A DNA stretch of 64,000 nucleotides, from contig CAVOIP010000005.1 of assembly GCA_963696105.1 (NCBI GenBank), positions 930,001 to 994,000 on the forward strand, given 5' to 3'. Each line of letters starts with the position of its first letter. The first letter of the stretch is position 1. The notes beneath the pieces were generated by a model. It searched no databases. It had not been told where the DNA came from and saw only the letters and a list, made by a program, of their open reading frames with translations. The position numbers were made by a program, and so were the translations under genes. Of this stretch, positions 28,044 through 36,305 are shown one piece after another. The stretch comes from CAVRTM01 sp963696105. Its GTDB lineage: Bacteria > Actinomycetota > Actinomycetes > Actinomycetales > Dermatophilaceae.

Positions 28044-28528
28044 CGACGGGCCACCACGGTGAATCGGCGGACGCCGGCGGTGGCCGGCCGTTCGTGCGCC
28101 AGGTCGTGCTCGACTGTCCGCACCCGAGAGCCCTGGCCGAGTTCTACCGCGAGCTGCTCGGCTACGCCTACCGCCCCGGGGACGAGCCGCCACCGCCGGG
28201 GCGCCCCGATCCCCTCGGCGGCGACTGGCTGGTCCTCCGGCCCGAGGCAGCCGACCACTCGAGCGGCCGAGGGATCGCCTTCCAGCAGACCGACGACTAC
28301 ACACCGCCCGTCTGGGGTGCTGACGGGGAGAAGACGGCCGCCGGCCATCAGCGCCAGATGCTCCACCTGGACATGACCGTTCCCGACGTGGAGTCGCTGA
28401 CCCGGCAGCGGGACCGGGCCACACAGCTCGGCGCCACGGTCCTGTTCGACCGGTCCGGCGACGCGGAGGAGCCGCTCTACGTCTTCGCCGACCCTGCGGG
28501 TCATCCGTTCTGCATCTTCGTCAGCTGA
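28040..28528 (+). CDS. VOC-family protein
   Basis: 162 residues with two glyoxalase-type modules (FVRQVVLDCPHPRALAEFYR; YVFADPAGHPFCIFVS). The metal-ligand positions are partly kept. Translationally coupled to the DUF1905 gene. This is the variant common in actinobacteria with a GDWLVLRP middle segment; no substrate is known. Confidence 0.82.
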   Translation: MTTGHHGESADAGGGRPFVRQVVLDCPHPRALAEFYRELLGYAYRPGDEPPPPGRPDPLGGDWLVLRPEAADHSSGRGIAFQQTDDYTPPVWGADGEKTAAGHQRQMLHLDMTVPDVESLTRQRDRATQLGATVLFDRSGDAEEPLYVFADPAGHPFCIFVS

Positions 28529-28615
28529 CCGGTGTCGGTTCGAGGACGCCGACCGGCCTCCCCTTCTGAGGGGCACGTGGGCGGCGCACGCGTCCCATCG
28601 GTTACGGTCCCCACC

Positions 28616-29695
28616 ATGACCGGCGTGCGCCTCGGCGACCCTCTTCCCGAGGCATTGCGCGAGGTCGTCGAGCGAGCGACGGACCCGGGCTCGCATCCGG
28701 CCCCCACCGTCGAGAGCGCCCTGGCGCTGGCTGCCCGGCTGACCACGGCGGCGCCCCTCCCGGGCGCCGGCGCCACGCTCGTCCGGTGGCAGCTGCTGGC
28801 TGATCTCGCCGCGGCGGACCTCACCGTCGCGCGGGTCGTCGAGGCGCACCTGGATGCCGTGGCCATCCTCGCCGAGGCGGCGCAGGACGCGGACTGCCAG
28901 CAGGGCGTTGATCCGGGAGGCGCCGGTCCGGAAGGCGCTGGTCCGGGAGGCGCCGCGACGTGGGGGGTCTTCGCGGCGGAGGCTCCCGGCGCCGCCCTCG
29001 AAGCCGAACCCGACGGGCAGGGAGGGTGGCTGGTCGACGGGGTCAAGCCCTGGTGCTCCCTGGCCGGCCGGCTCTCGCACGCCCTCGTCACCGCACGGGT
29101 CCCCGGCGACCGCCAGCTGTTCGCCGTCTCGCTGCGGGATCCCGGCGTGAGGGTCGAGGCCGATGCCTGGCATGCCCGCGGGCTGGTGGACGTGCCGTCC
29201 GGACCGGTGCACCTGGAGCGGGTGCCCGCGGTTCCCGTGGGCGGCCCGGGCTGGTACCTGCGCCGGCCCGGTTTCGCCCACGGCGGCATCGGCGTCGCCG
29301 CGTGCTGGTACGGCGGGGCCGTGGCGGTGGCGCGCGCGCTCGTCGCCGCCGCGCAGCGCCGTGAGCCCGACCAGCTGGCACTGTGGCACCTCGGCCAGGC
29401 CGACCTCGACCTGGAGGCCGCCCGGCAGTCGCTGCTCGCCGCGGCGGGGGAGGTGGACGCCGGACGGGCGGTCGGTGCCGCCGGTGAGCTGCTGGCGCTG
29501 CGCGTCCGGTCCACCGTCGCGAGCTCCGCCGAGAGCGTGCTGGCGCGCACGGGCCATGCCCTCGGCCCTGCCCCGCTCACGCTGGACGACACGCACGCCC
29601 GCCGGGTCGCCGACCTCACCGTCTACCTGCGCCAGCACCACGCCGAACGGGACGTCGCCGCGCTGGGCCGGGCCGTGCTGGACCGGCCCTGGTGA
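28616..29695 (+). CDS. Acyl-CoA dehydrogenase-like protein (first gene of a three-gene unit)
   Basis: 359 residues with the acyl-CoA dehydrogenase layout: a helical N-terminal part, a central beta barrel (GVFAAEAPGAALEAEPDGQG and GWLVDGVKPWCSLAGR) and a C-terminal helical bundle. It is shorter than usual and the catalytic-base motif (YEGT-like) is not evident, so it may be a divergent flavoprotein or inactive. The loop PGGAGPEGAGPGGA is encoded by short tandem repeats. Its stop overlaps the next start by 4 nt (29,692-29,695). Coupling to a deacetylase/methyltransferase and a glycosyltransferase points to biosynthesis of a small conjugate rather than beta-oxidation. Confidence 0.75.
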   Translation: MTGVRLGDPLPEALREVVERATDPGSHPAPTVESALALAARLTTAAPLPGAGATLVRWQLLADLAAADLTVARVVEAHLDAVAILAEAAQDADCQQGVDPGGAGPEGAGPGGAATWGVFAAEAPGAALEAEPDGQGGWLVDGVKPWCSLAGRLSHALVTARVPGDRQLFAVSLRDPGVRVEADAWHARGLVDVPSGPVHLERVPAVPVGGPGWYLRRPGFAHGGIGVAACWYGGAVAVARALVAAAQRREPDQLALWHLGQADLDLEAARQSLLAAAGEVDAGRAVGAAGELLALRVRSTVASSAESVLARTGHALGPAPLTLDDTHARRVADLTVYLRQHHAERDVAALGRAVLDRPW

Positions 29696-31146
29696 GCCCG
29701 CCCCCCGGCCCCGGAGGCACCGGCCCCACGCCCGGGCCCGCCTTCGACTCCGCCGACCCGGGGACCAGCGAGCGGGACTGGCAGGGCTGGGGCGGCCTGC
29801 GCTCCCTGCCACGCCTCGACGTCGACGCCTGGGCGGCCCGGGGGAACGCGCACCTCGTCCTGGTGGCCGCCCACCCCGACGACGAGACCCTCGGAGCCGC
29901 AGGCCTGCTCGCGGTCGCCGCCGAGGCCGGGGCCCAGGTCGACGTCGTCGTCGCCACCACCGGCGACGACTCACACCCCAGGTCGCCGACCCACTCCCCG
30001 GAGTCGCTGGCCCGCTGGCGTGCCGAGGAGGTGAGCCAGGCCGTCCACCAGCTGGCACCCGGCGCCCGCGTGCACCGGCTCGATCTGCCGGACGGGCACC
30101 TGCACGAGCACCGGGATGAGCTGCACCGGGTGCTGGTCGCCCTGCTGACCGGCTCGTCCTGGCTCGTCGCGCCCTGGCGCCGGGACGCCCACACCGACCA
30201 CGACGCGGCGGGCGACGTGGCGGCCGAGGTCGCCTCGACCCACGGCGCCCTGCTGCTGGAGTACCCGATCTGGGCCTGGCACTGGGCAGCCCCCGGCGAC
30301 GACCGCCTGCCGTGGGACAAGGCGCTCGCGCTGCCCCTGCCGCCCGCGACCCGCGAGCGCAAGGCGGAGGCCATGGCCGTCCACCAGTCCCAGGTCCACC
30401 CGCTCTCCCCTGCCCCCGGCGACGAGGTGATGCTGGGCGAGCACGTGCTGGCCCACTTCCGCCGGGACGTCGAGGTGTTCTTCCGGAGCGGCGCACCGCT
30501 GACCCCGCCGCGGGCGGAGGACGGCGACCACGAGCCCCAGAGCCTGCCCGCTGCCTTCTTCGAGGAGTTCTACGCCCAGGGTGGCGACGACCCGTGGGGG
30601 TTCACCGACCGGTGGTACGAGCGCCGCAAGCGGGCGTTGACCCTGGCGGCGTTGCCGCGGGAGCGCTTCGCGCGTGCCCTGGAGCCCGGTTGCTCGATCG
30701 GCGTGCTCACCGCGCAGCTCGCCGAGCGCTGTGACGACCTGCTCGCGCTCGACGTCGTACCGGCGACCGTCCGGAAGGCCCGCGAGCGCACGGCACACCT
30801 GCCCGGCGTCCGGGTCGAACAGGGGTCGGTGCCGGACGACTGGCCCGACGGCGTGTTCGACCTGGTGGTGCTCTCCGAAGTCGGCTACTACTGCGGACCG
30901 GATGACCTGCGCACGCTCGTCGACCGGGCAGCGGGGGCCCTGGCCGAGGACGGTGTGCTCGTCGCCTGTCACTGGCGGCACCCCGTGCCGGAGTACCCGC
31001 TCGGCGGCGACGCCGTCCACGCGGCGCTACGCGCCCACCCCCGGCTGGCGCTGCTGGCGCGGCACGAGGAGGAGGACTTCCTGCTCGACGTGCTGGTGCC
31101 CGCGCCGGCCACCAGCGTGGCGCGGGCGACCGGCCTGGTGCCGTGA
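29692..31146 (+). CDS. Bifunctional PIG-L deacetylase / SAM-dependent methyltransferase
   Basis: 484 residues with two domains. Residues about 50-275 are a PIG-L/LmbE zinc deacetylase: metal motif AHPDDETLG (His61, Asp63-Asp64) and a second metal region DAHTDHDAAG. Residues about 300-475 are a NodS-like methyltransferase with EPGCSIGVLTAQLAERCDDL as SAM motif and LVVLSEVGYYC downstream. PIG-L enzymes remove acetyl groups from N-acetylated sugars (mycothiol, GPI). The fusion would deacetylate then methylate one substrate, or act on two sites. It overlaps both neighbours by 4 nt. Substrate unknown. Confidence 0.88.
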   Translation: MSPPPGPGGTGPTPGPAFDSADPGTSERDWQGWGGLRSLPRLDVDAWAARGNAHLVLVAAHPDDETLGAAGLLAVAAEAGAQVDVVVATTGDDSHPRSPTHSPESLARWRAEEVSQAVHQLAPGARVHRLDLPDGHLHEHRDELHRVLVALLTGSSWLVAPWRRDAHTDHDAAGDVAAEVASTHGALLLEYPIWAWHWAAPGDDRLPWDKALALPLPPATRERKAEAMAVHQSQVHPLSPAPGDEVMLGEHVLAHFRRDVEVFFRSGAPLTPPRAEDGDHEPQSLPAAFFEEFYAQGGDDPWGFTDRWYERRKRALTLAALPRERFARALEPGCSIGVLTAQLAERCDDLLALDVVPATVRKARERTAHLPGVRVEQGSVPDDWPDGVFDLVVLSEVGYYCGPDDLRTLVDRAAGALAEDGVLVACHWRHPVPEYPLGGDAVHAALRAHPRLALLARHEEEDFLLDVLVPAPATSVARATGLVP

Positions 31147-31886
31147 GCGCACCGCTGCCGCCCCCGGTCCAGCAGGTCGCGGTCGTCGTCCCCGCCAGGA
31201 ACGAGCGGCAGCTGCTCGCGGGATGCCTGGCCGCGGTGGCCGCCGCCGTGGAACGGGTCACCGTGCCCGTGACCGTCCTCGTGGTCCTGGACCGCTGCAC
31301 CGATGGCACGGCCGAGATGCTGGCCGCGCGCCCCGGCGTCCGGTCGGTCGAGAGCCTCGCCGGCCGGGTCGGGGCGGCGCGAGCCACCGGCGCCGCCCGC
31401 GCCATCGCGGACACCGGCGCGCCGCCGAGCCGGACGTGGCTCGCCTGCACGGACGCCGACTCGCAGGTCCCGCCGTCCTGGCTGGCCCACCACCTCGACC
31501 TCGCCGACCGTGGCGCCGACCTCGTCCTCGGCACGGTCGACCTGCCCCAGGCCGACGGCGACGGGGACCACGTCGGCGGATGGCGGGCGGCGTACCGGCG
31601 GCTCCTGGGCCCGGGCGGCGGGCACCCGCACGTCCACGGCGCCAACCTCGGGGTCAGGGGCAGCACCTACCTGGCGGCCGGCGGGTTCCTCCCGGTGCCG
31701 GCGCACGAGGACCGGCTCCTCGCGCAGGCGGTGGCGGAGCTGCCCGGTGCGCGCGTCGTCACCACCACGGCCCACCCGGTGCTGACCAGCGCCCGCCTGG
31801 GGTCCCGGGCACCGCTCGGCGTCGGCGCCGACCTGCGGGCCCTCGCCGGGCTGTGCCGGGGCACGAAGGCCGCCCTGGCCGAGTGA
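31143..31886 (+). CDS. Family 2 glycosyltransferase
   Basis: 247 residues. The GT-A start VAVVVPARNERQLLAGCL, then LVVLDRCTDGTAEM and the DxD-type CTDADSQVPPSWL, are standard for nucleotide-sugar-dependent family 2 enzymes. VHGANLGVRGSTYLAAGGFLPV with a following HEDRLL matches acceptor-side motifs. It has no membrane helix. It is translationally coupled (GTGA) to the deacetylase/methyltransferase, and all three genes form one unit from 28,616. Confidence 0.88.
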   Translation: MSAPLPPPVQQVAVVVPARNERQLLAGCLAAVAAAVERVTVPVTVLVVLDRCTDGTAEMLAARPGVRSVESLAGRVGAARATGAARAIADTGAPPSRTWLACTDADSQVPPSWLAHHLDLADRGADLVLGTVDLPQADGDGDHVGGWRAAYRRLLGPGGGHPHVHGANLGVRGSTYLAAGGFLPVPAHEDRLLAQAVAELPGARVVTTTAHPVLTSARLGSRAPLGVGADLRALAGLCRGTKAALAE

Positions 31887-31944
31887 GCGGACCGGCGGAC
31901 GACCCCGCGGGTGCTGCCGGCGTCGACACCTCCGGCTGCGCGGC

Positions 31945-32169
31945 TCAGTGCGGCGGACGGCGGCCGAACAGCAGGTAGGCGATCGGGCCCACCGGCTGGA
32001 CGACGGAGCCCAGGACCCAGAGCACCTTGGGCCCACGCACCTGCGCTGCGGGTCGCCGGGCGAGGTCGACCAGGGCCAGTGTCGTCAGGACCAGCTCGAC
32101 GCCGCCGGCGACGACGACCGCCGTGCGCTGCCCGTCCGTGAGGTCGCTCCACTGCTTCTTCGAGGCCAT
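31945..32169 (-). CDS. PLD nuclease N-terminal-domain small membrane protein
   Basis: 74 residues with two membrane helices and the conserved KVLWVLGSVVQPVGPIAYLLFGR segment, which matches the PLDc_N family (a phospholipase-D-like N-terminal membrane module found alone in many Gram-positives). The start MASKKQWSDL is plausible. Function unknown. Convergent with the glycosyltransferase gene, 58 bp apart. Confidence 0.75.
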   Translation of the reverse strand: MASKKQWSDLTDGQRTAVVVAGGVELVLTTLALVDLARRPAAQVRGPKVLWVLGSVVQPVGPIAYLLFGRRPPH

Positions 32170-32361
32170 GCGCTCAGGCTAGGCGCCCGGGCCCCGGCGT
32201 GACCGGGGTTCCGAGCAGCCGAGGGAGACAGCACGAGGGTCGGCCCGAGCGTGGCGGCCGGGGACGCCACGGTCCTGGCGGACTGACGCGAAGGCCGTAC
32301 GGTGCCCGCCACCGCCCGCCACACTCGGCAGGGACGGACGAGTCGTTCGGGAGGGACGCAG

Positions 32362-32509
32362 ATGACCCTGGAGGAAGCGGACTGGAACCCCACCATCGTC
32401 CGCGAGGTCGACCCCGAGGCGATCGCCGCGCTGAAGGCGCAGCCCGGCGGAGACCTCGCTGTTGCGCTACCGGGCCACCGGCGCTCCCGGGCGGGACCGC
32501 GAGGAGTGA
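32362..32509 (+). pseudogene. Remnant of a RibD/dihydrofolate-reductase-fold gene
   Basis: After GGGAGGGACGCAG an ATG opens MTLEEADWNPTIVREVDPEA and then ALKAQPGGDL, phrases typical of the middle of DHFR-fold (RibD C-terminal) proteins. Directly after, one frame over, LLRYRATGAPGRDREE* resembles the family's last strand. About 40 codons between are missing and the frame is lost, so this is a scar of a deleted gene. The rest of the 388 bp between the PLDc_N and BLUF genes shows no feature. Confidence 0.45.
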
Positions 32510-32557
32510 GCGTCGCGAGATGTCAGTCCGGACGGGCCCGTTGGTGTCCCGCTGGTC

Positions 32558-33031
32558 TCAGCCGCTCACGACGGGACCGGCGGCGAGCGCGGCGCTGCGC
32601 ATGACGTCGAGGACGTGATCCTGCTCGGGGGTGGTCCCACGAGCGGCCGCCGGCGAGATGCCGTCAGTGTGGGCGATCAACGGGATGTCGGGCTCGCCGT
32701 GCTCGGCGACCCTGGCCATCGCCCAGCGGGCGAACACGCGGCCGGGAACCCTTCCCGTCTCCAGCACCGTGACCGAGTCGTGCCGCGCGTCGCGCTCGAT
32801 GCGGGAGAAGATCGCCCGGACGGCGTCCTCCTCGCCCTCGAGCACCTGCACGAACCAGTCCTCCGACAGCAGCAGCGCGCCGGTGACGCCCTGCTTCTTG
32901 TTGTTGGACCGCGCCTGGCTGAACAGGTGACCGAGCTCGAGCTTGCGCTGGTCCTGCGGCACCAGGTTCCGGCTGCGGTACATGAGGCGGAACGTGCTCT
33001 CGCCGGGACGGTTCGGCGTCGGATCCGTCAT
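32558..33031 (-). CDS. BLUF-domain blue-light photoreceptor
   Basis: 157 residues, mostly a single BLUF (FAD-binding blue-light) domain. The photocycle residues are present: Tyr18 in RLMYRSRN, Asn43/44 in ARSNNKKQGVTGALL, Gln62 in FVQVLEG, and Trp103 with Met105 in FARWAMA. Family features IERDARHDSV and the C-terminal cap follow. The ATG at 33031 has GGGAG 7 nt upstream. No output domain is fused, so it must act through a partner. It lies 112 bp downstream of an SPFH gene in the same direction. Confidence 0.85.
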   Translation of the reverse strand: MTDPTPNRPGESTFRLMYRSRNLVPQDQRKLELGHLFSQARSNNKKQGVTGALLLSEDWFVQVLEGEEDAVRAIFSRIERDARHDSVTVLETGRVPGRVFARWAMARVAEHGEPDIPLIAHTDGISPAAARGTTPEQDHVLDVMRSAALAAGPVVSG

Positions 33032-33143
33032 GGGTTTGCTCCCGTGCGTCGGTGCGCGAACGACTTCGCAGGTGTCTGCGGACGGCGCGCCGTCCAGACG
33101 CACCGCCCTCCCATGGTGGTCGGCGGCCGCGCCCCTGCTGGTC

Positions 33144-33995
33144 TCAGTTTGCGACGCCCGGCGCCGGGACCGGCGTGCTGCCGTTCCCTGCCGTCAGCGT
33201 CCCGACGGCCGCCGCGGCATCGGTCGACGCCGCCTTCTCACGGGCGAGGAAGGACCCGAGCTCCTCGATCGTGCTCATCAACGGCGCGGGGAAGACCACC
33301 GTCGTGTTCTTGTCCACGCCAATCTCGACCAGGCTCTGCAGGTTGCGGAGCTGGAGCGCCAACGGGTGCGCCATCATCACGTCCGAGGCGGTGCCCAGCG
33401 ACGCGGCCGCCATCGCCTCGCCCTCGGCGTTGATGATCTTGGCCCTCTTCTCCCGCTCCGCCTCGGCCTGCTTGGCCATGGCGCGCTTCATGCCCTCGGG
33501 CAGCTGGATGTCCTTCAGCTCCACCAGCGTGAGCTCGACGCCCCAGTCGGTGGTGGTGATGTCCAGGATCTCGCGGATGTCGACGTTGATCCGGTCGGTC
33601 TCGGACAGCGTCTCGTCCAGGGTGTGCTGACCGACGACCTTGCGCAGCGTCGTCTGGGCGATCTGGTTGATGGCGGCATTGACGTTCTCGATCGCCACGA
33701 CGGACTTCACCGCGTCGATGACGCGGAAGTACGCCACGGCGGACACGTCGACGCTGACGTTGTCCCGGGTGATGATCCCCTGGGACTGGATCGGCATCGT
33801 GACGATCCGGAGCGAGACCCGGTGGAGGACGTCGACCACCGGGATGATCACCCGCAGCCCCGGCGCGCGGGTGCCCACGACCCGGCCCAGGCGGAACAGC
33901 ACCCCCAGCTCGTACTGCTTGACGACCTTGAGCGACAGCGCCGCCAGGACCGCGAGGACGACGACGAGAACGACGATGACGGCCACGGTGCTCAT
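33144..33995 (-). CDS. SPFH/band 7 (slipin-like) membrane protein
   Basis: 283 residues: an N-terminal membrane helix (VAVIVVLVVVLAVLAAL), then VKQYELGVLFRLGRVVGTRAPGL and the band 7 core to about residue 190, with the hallmark IQLPEGMKRAMAKQAEAERE and EGEAMAAASL. Slipins scaffold membrane microdomains and can work with NfeD proteases; no nfeD is adjacent. GGGAG precedes the ATG. It is upstream of the BLUF gene in the same direction. Confidence 0.9.
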   Translation of the reverse strand: MSTVAVIVVLVVVLAVLAALSLKVVKQYELGVLFRLGRVVGTRAPGLRVIIPVVDVLHRVSLRIVTMPIQSQGIITRDNVSVDVSAVAYFRVIDAVKSVVAIENVNAAINQIAQTTLRKVVGQHTLDETLSETDRINVDIREILDITTTDWGVELTLVELKDIQLPEGMKRAMAKQAEAEREKRAKIINAEGEAMAAASLGTASDVMMAHPLALQLRNLQSLVEIGVDKNTTVVFPAPLMSTIEELGSFLAREKAASTDAAAAVGTLTAGNGSTPVPAPGVAN

Positions 33996-34149
33996 GGCAC
34001 TCCCTGCGGGGGATGCACCGAGGGTGGGGCTGGTTCGAAGCCAGGACGGGGAACGCCCTCGGTTGCCTCCACGCTACGCAGCGGCCGCGGGGTCGGACCG
34101 GACCTTGGTCCCCTCCTGACCTCCCGGAGGCGGTACGACGCCGCGAGGG

Positions 34150-34623
34150 TCAGGCTGCGTCGGCGGCCGCCTTCACGGCCGCGATGTCGATCTTCTTCAT
34201 CTTCATCACGGCCGCCATGGCGCGCTGCGACCGACCGGCATCCGGGTCCTGGAGCAGGGTGATGACCTCGCTCGGGACGACCTGCCACGACACGCCGTAC
34301 CGGTCCTTGAGCCACCCGCACGGCCCTTCCTCGCCGCCGGCGGTGAGGCCCTCCCAGTAGTGGTCGACCTCGTCCTGCGAGGCGCAGTCGATCTGGAAGG
34401 AGATCGCCTCGTCGAAGGTGAACTCCGGGCCGCCGTTCAGCGCGGTGAACGGCTGGCCGTCGAGCTCGAAGGAGACCACCATCACCGTTCCGGCCGGCCG
34501 GGGACCGGCCTCGCCGTAGCGCGACACGTCGGTGATGCGGGAGTTCTTGAACAGCGAGACGTAGAAGGCGGCGGCCTCCTCACCCTCGGTGTCGAACCAC
34601 AGGCACGGCGTGATCCTGGTCAT
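34150..34623 (-). CDS. PhnB-like VOC protein (3-demethylubiquinone methyltransferase fold, DUF1338/PhnB group)
   Basis: 157 residues. TRITPCLWFDTEGEEAAAFY, then FTALNGGPEFTFDEAISFQI and the family end DPDAGRSQRAMAAVMKMKKIDI match the PhnB-type glyoxalase-fold group. Despite the database name these are not shown to be methyltransferases. The ATG at 34623 has AGAGGA upstream; the frame extends 13 codons further without similarity. Confidence 0.85.
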   Translation of the reverse strand: MTRITPCLWFDTEGEEAAAFYVSLFKNSRITDVSRYGEAGPRPAGTVMVVSFELDGQPFTALNGGPEFTFDEAISFQIDCASQDEVDHYWEGLTAGGEEGPCGWLKDRYGVSWQVVPSEVITLLQDPDAGRSQRAMAAVMKMKKIDIAAVKAAADAA

Positions 34624-34722
34624 GGCGGTGTCCTCTCTCCTTCGCGGCGACCCGGCGGCCACCTGGCAGACAGACCGGTCGAGGGCGAGGAACTCATCGG
34701 CGCAGGTCCGGGCTGTCGCCCC

Positions 34723-35088
34723 TCAGGCCCAGGAGACGTCGTAGTCGGGATGGTCGGCGTAGACGGCGGCGAGCTCGCGGACGAGGTCCTCGAGGTAGGG
34801 GTCGCTGTCGTCGTCGGTGGCCTCGCGGCGCAGCAGCTCGGCGATGACGGCGCGGATCGCGGTGCAGCCGCGCAGCACCCGGGCGGGGTCGTGCCGGGCG
34901 ATGTGCGCGGCCTGCTCGGCCGAGGGGTAGCAGCCGTCGGCCTGGACGACGTAGTGGCCGTCCAGGTCCTTGACGTCCCGGTAGTCGTAGAACACCCGCC
35001 ACGACGGTGAGCCGTCGACCGCCGCCTGGGCGGTCAGCTCGTCCTCGGCGACCCGGGCCTCCAGGAACTCCACGACCGTCATACCCAC
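34723..35088 (-). CDS. DUF6221-family protein
   Basis: About 121 residues: MTVVEFLEARVAEDE at the start, ARHDPARVLRGCTAIRAVIAE in the middle and VRELAAVYADHPDYD at the end are characteristic of this short actinobacterial family of unknown function. GGAGG lies 8 nt before a GTG at 35088 (VGMTVVEF); the ATG at 35082 is an alternative. Divergent from the CtaG-family gene across a 248-bp region that holds a perfect palindrome and direct repeats. Confidence 0.8.
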   Translation of the reverse strand: MGMTVVEFLEARVAEDELTAQAAVDGSPSWRVFYDYRDVKDLDGHYVVQADGCYPSAEQAAHIARHDPARVLRGCTAIRAVIAELLRREATDDDSDPYLEDLVRELAAVYADHPDYDVSWA

Positions 35089-35219
35089 GTGGGACACCTC
35101 CGTTCGGCAACGTGCGGAACGCGCGCCCCGGTCCACAGCTGTCGGCAGCTGGCGGGCGCGGAATACGTCTTCTTTTAGCATCGGCCAGATTCCCGCGCAA
35201 GGGTCCGCCGTGGGAGGCG

Positions 35220-35261
35220 CAGTCGCCCCGGTCCGCGCCCGGGCGCGGACCGGGGCGACTG
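35220..35261. repeat. 42-bp perfect palindrome with no loop
   Basis: The left arm CAGTCGCCCCGGTCCGCGCC (35,220-35,239) plus C is followed at once by its exact reverse complement, ending at 35,261. It sits between two divergent genes, where a terminator is not expected. It could extrude as a cruciform or bind a dimeric protein. Confidence 0.85.
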
Positions 35262-35267
35262 GCGAAG

Positions 35268-35308
35268 GCGCCATACCGGTGGACGCGCCGTACCGGTGGA
35301 TGACGTCA
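35268..35308. promoter_or_regulatory. Two 16-bp direct repeats plus TGACGTCA, possible operator upstream of the CtaG gene
   Basis: GCGCCATACCGGTGGA (35,268-35,283) and GCGCCGTACCGGTGGA (35,285-35,300) differ at one base and are 17 bp apart start to start. Each holds ACCGGT. An 8-bp palindrome TGACGTCA follows at 35,301. It ends 29 bp before the CtaG start. Confidence 0.5.
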
Positions 35309-35336
35309 CAGACGCGAGGCGCATCCTGACGAGGTG

Positions 35337-36305
35337 ATGCCGGAACCGACACCGATGTCGTGGGGAGCCACCTGGGTGGCCGACCCGCTGGGCCTGCTGC
35401 TCGCCGTGGTCCTCACCGGCGGGTACGCCGCCGGGGTGCTGGCCGCGCGCCGTCGCGGCACCACCTGGTCCTGGGGCCGCACCGCGGTGTACCTCGCGCT
35501 GGGCGTCGGCAGCCTGGTGCTGGCCACGTGCGGCGCGCTCGCGGCGTACCGGGGGACGTTGTTCTGGGTGGGCGCCGCGCAGGCGACGGTGCTCTCGGCG
35601 GTGACCCCGCTGGGCCTGGCCCTCGGTGACCCCCTGGGGCTGGCGCGTGCAGCGTGGCCGCCGGTCGGGCGCGGCGTCGGGCCCGGTCTCACCCGGCTGG
35701 GGCGTGTCGCGATGTTCCCGCTGGTCAGCTCGGTGGTCGCCGCCGGTGTCCTCGTGGTGCTGTTCTTCACGCCGTGGTTCGCGTCGTCGCTCACCACCGC
35801 GTGGGTCCGCGAGCTGCTGTACGCCGTGCTGCTCCTGACCGGGACGCTCGTCGTGTTGCCGCTGCTGAGCACCGAGTTGCTGCCGTCCTGGTGCACCCAC
35901 CCGGTGCGGGCCTTCCTGGCGTTCGTGGACGGTCTGATCGACGCACTGCCGGGGATCCTGGTGATGACCGCACCGCAGCTGCTCACCGTCGGGGTCGGGA
36001 CCGCAGGCCTGACGCACCGGCTGTGGGGCCCGGCGCCGATGTGGGACCAGCGGCTCGGCGGTGCGGTGATGCTGGCGATCGCCGAGATGGTGGGGCTGCC
36101 GCTGCTCGCCGCCGTGATGGTGGCGTGGATGCGGGCCGACGCCGTGGAGGCCCGACGGGTCGACGTCGAGCTGGATGCCCAGCGGGCCGGCGCGCGCGTG
36201 GCCCCGACGCCGGAGATCTCGTCGCCGCCCGCGGCCGACGGCGAGCCCGGGCGGGACCGTCCGTGGTGGGAGAGCGACCCGCGGTTCAGCCGGTTCCGGG
36301 ACTGA
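35337..36305 (+). CDS. CtaG-family cytochrome c oxidase assembly protein
   Basis: 322 residues and seven to eight membrane spans. The caa3_CtaG landmarks are visible: WFASSLTTAWVREL, ALPGILVMTAPQLLTVG, WGPAPMWDQRLGGAVMLAIAE and VGLPLLAAVMVAWMRADA near the end. These proteins help insert copper into cytochrome oxidase in bacilli. The GTG (35334) and ATG (35337) are adjacent and the ribosome site is weak. Its last 20 bp overlap the convergent CHAD gene. A second CtaG domain occurs in the 43.7-45.7 kb fusion. Confidence 0.85.
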   Translation: MPEPTPMSWGATWVADPLGLLLAVVLTGGYAAGVLAARRRGTTWSWGRTAVYLALGVGSLVLATCGALAAYRGTLFWVGAAQATVLSAVTPLGLALGDPLGLARAAWPPVGRGVGPGLTRLGRVAMFPLVSSVVAAGVLVVLFFTPWFASSLTTAWVRELLYAVLLLTGTLVVLPLLSTELLPSWCTHPVRAFLAFVDGLIDALPGILVMTAPQLLTVGVGTAGLTHRLWGPAPMWDQRLGGAVMLAIAEMVGLPLLAAVMVAWMRADAVEARRVDVELDAQRAGARVAPTPEISSPPAADGEPGRDRPWWESDPRFSRFRD

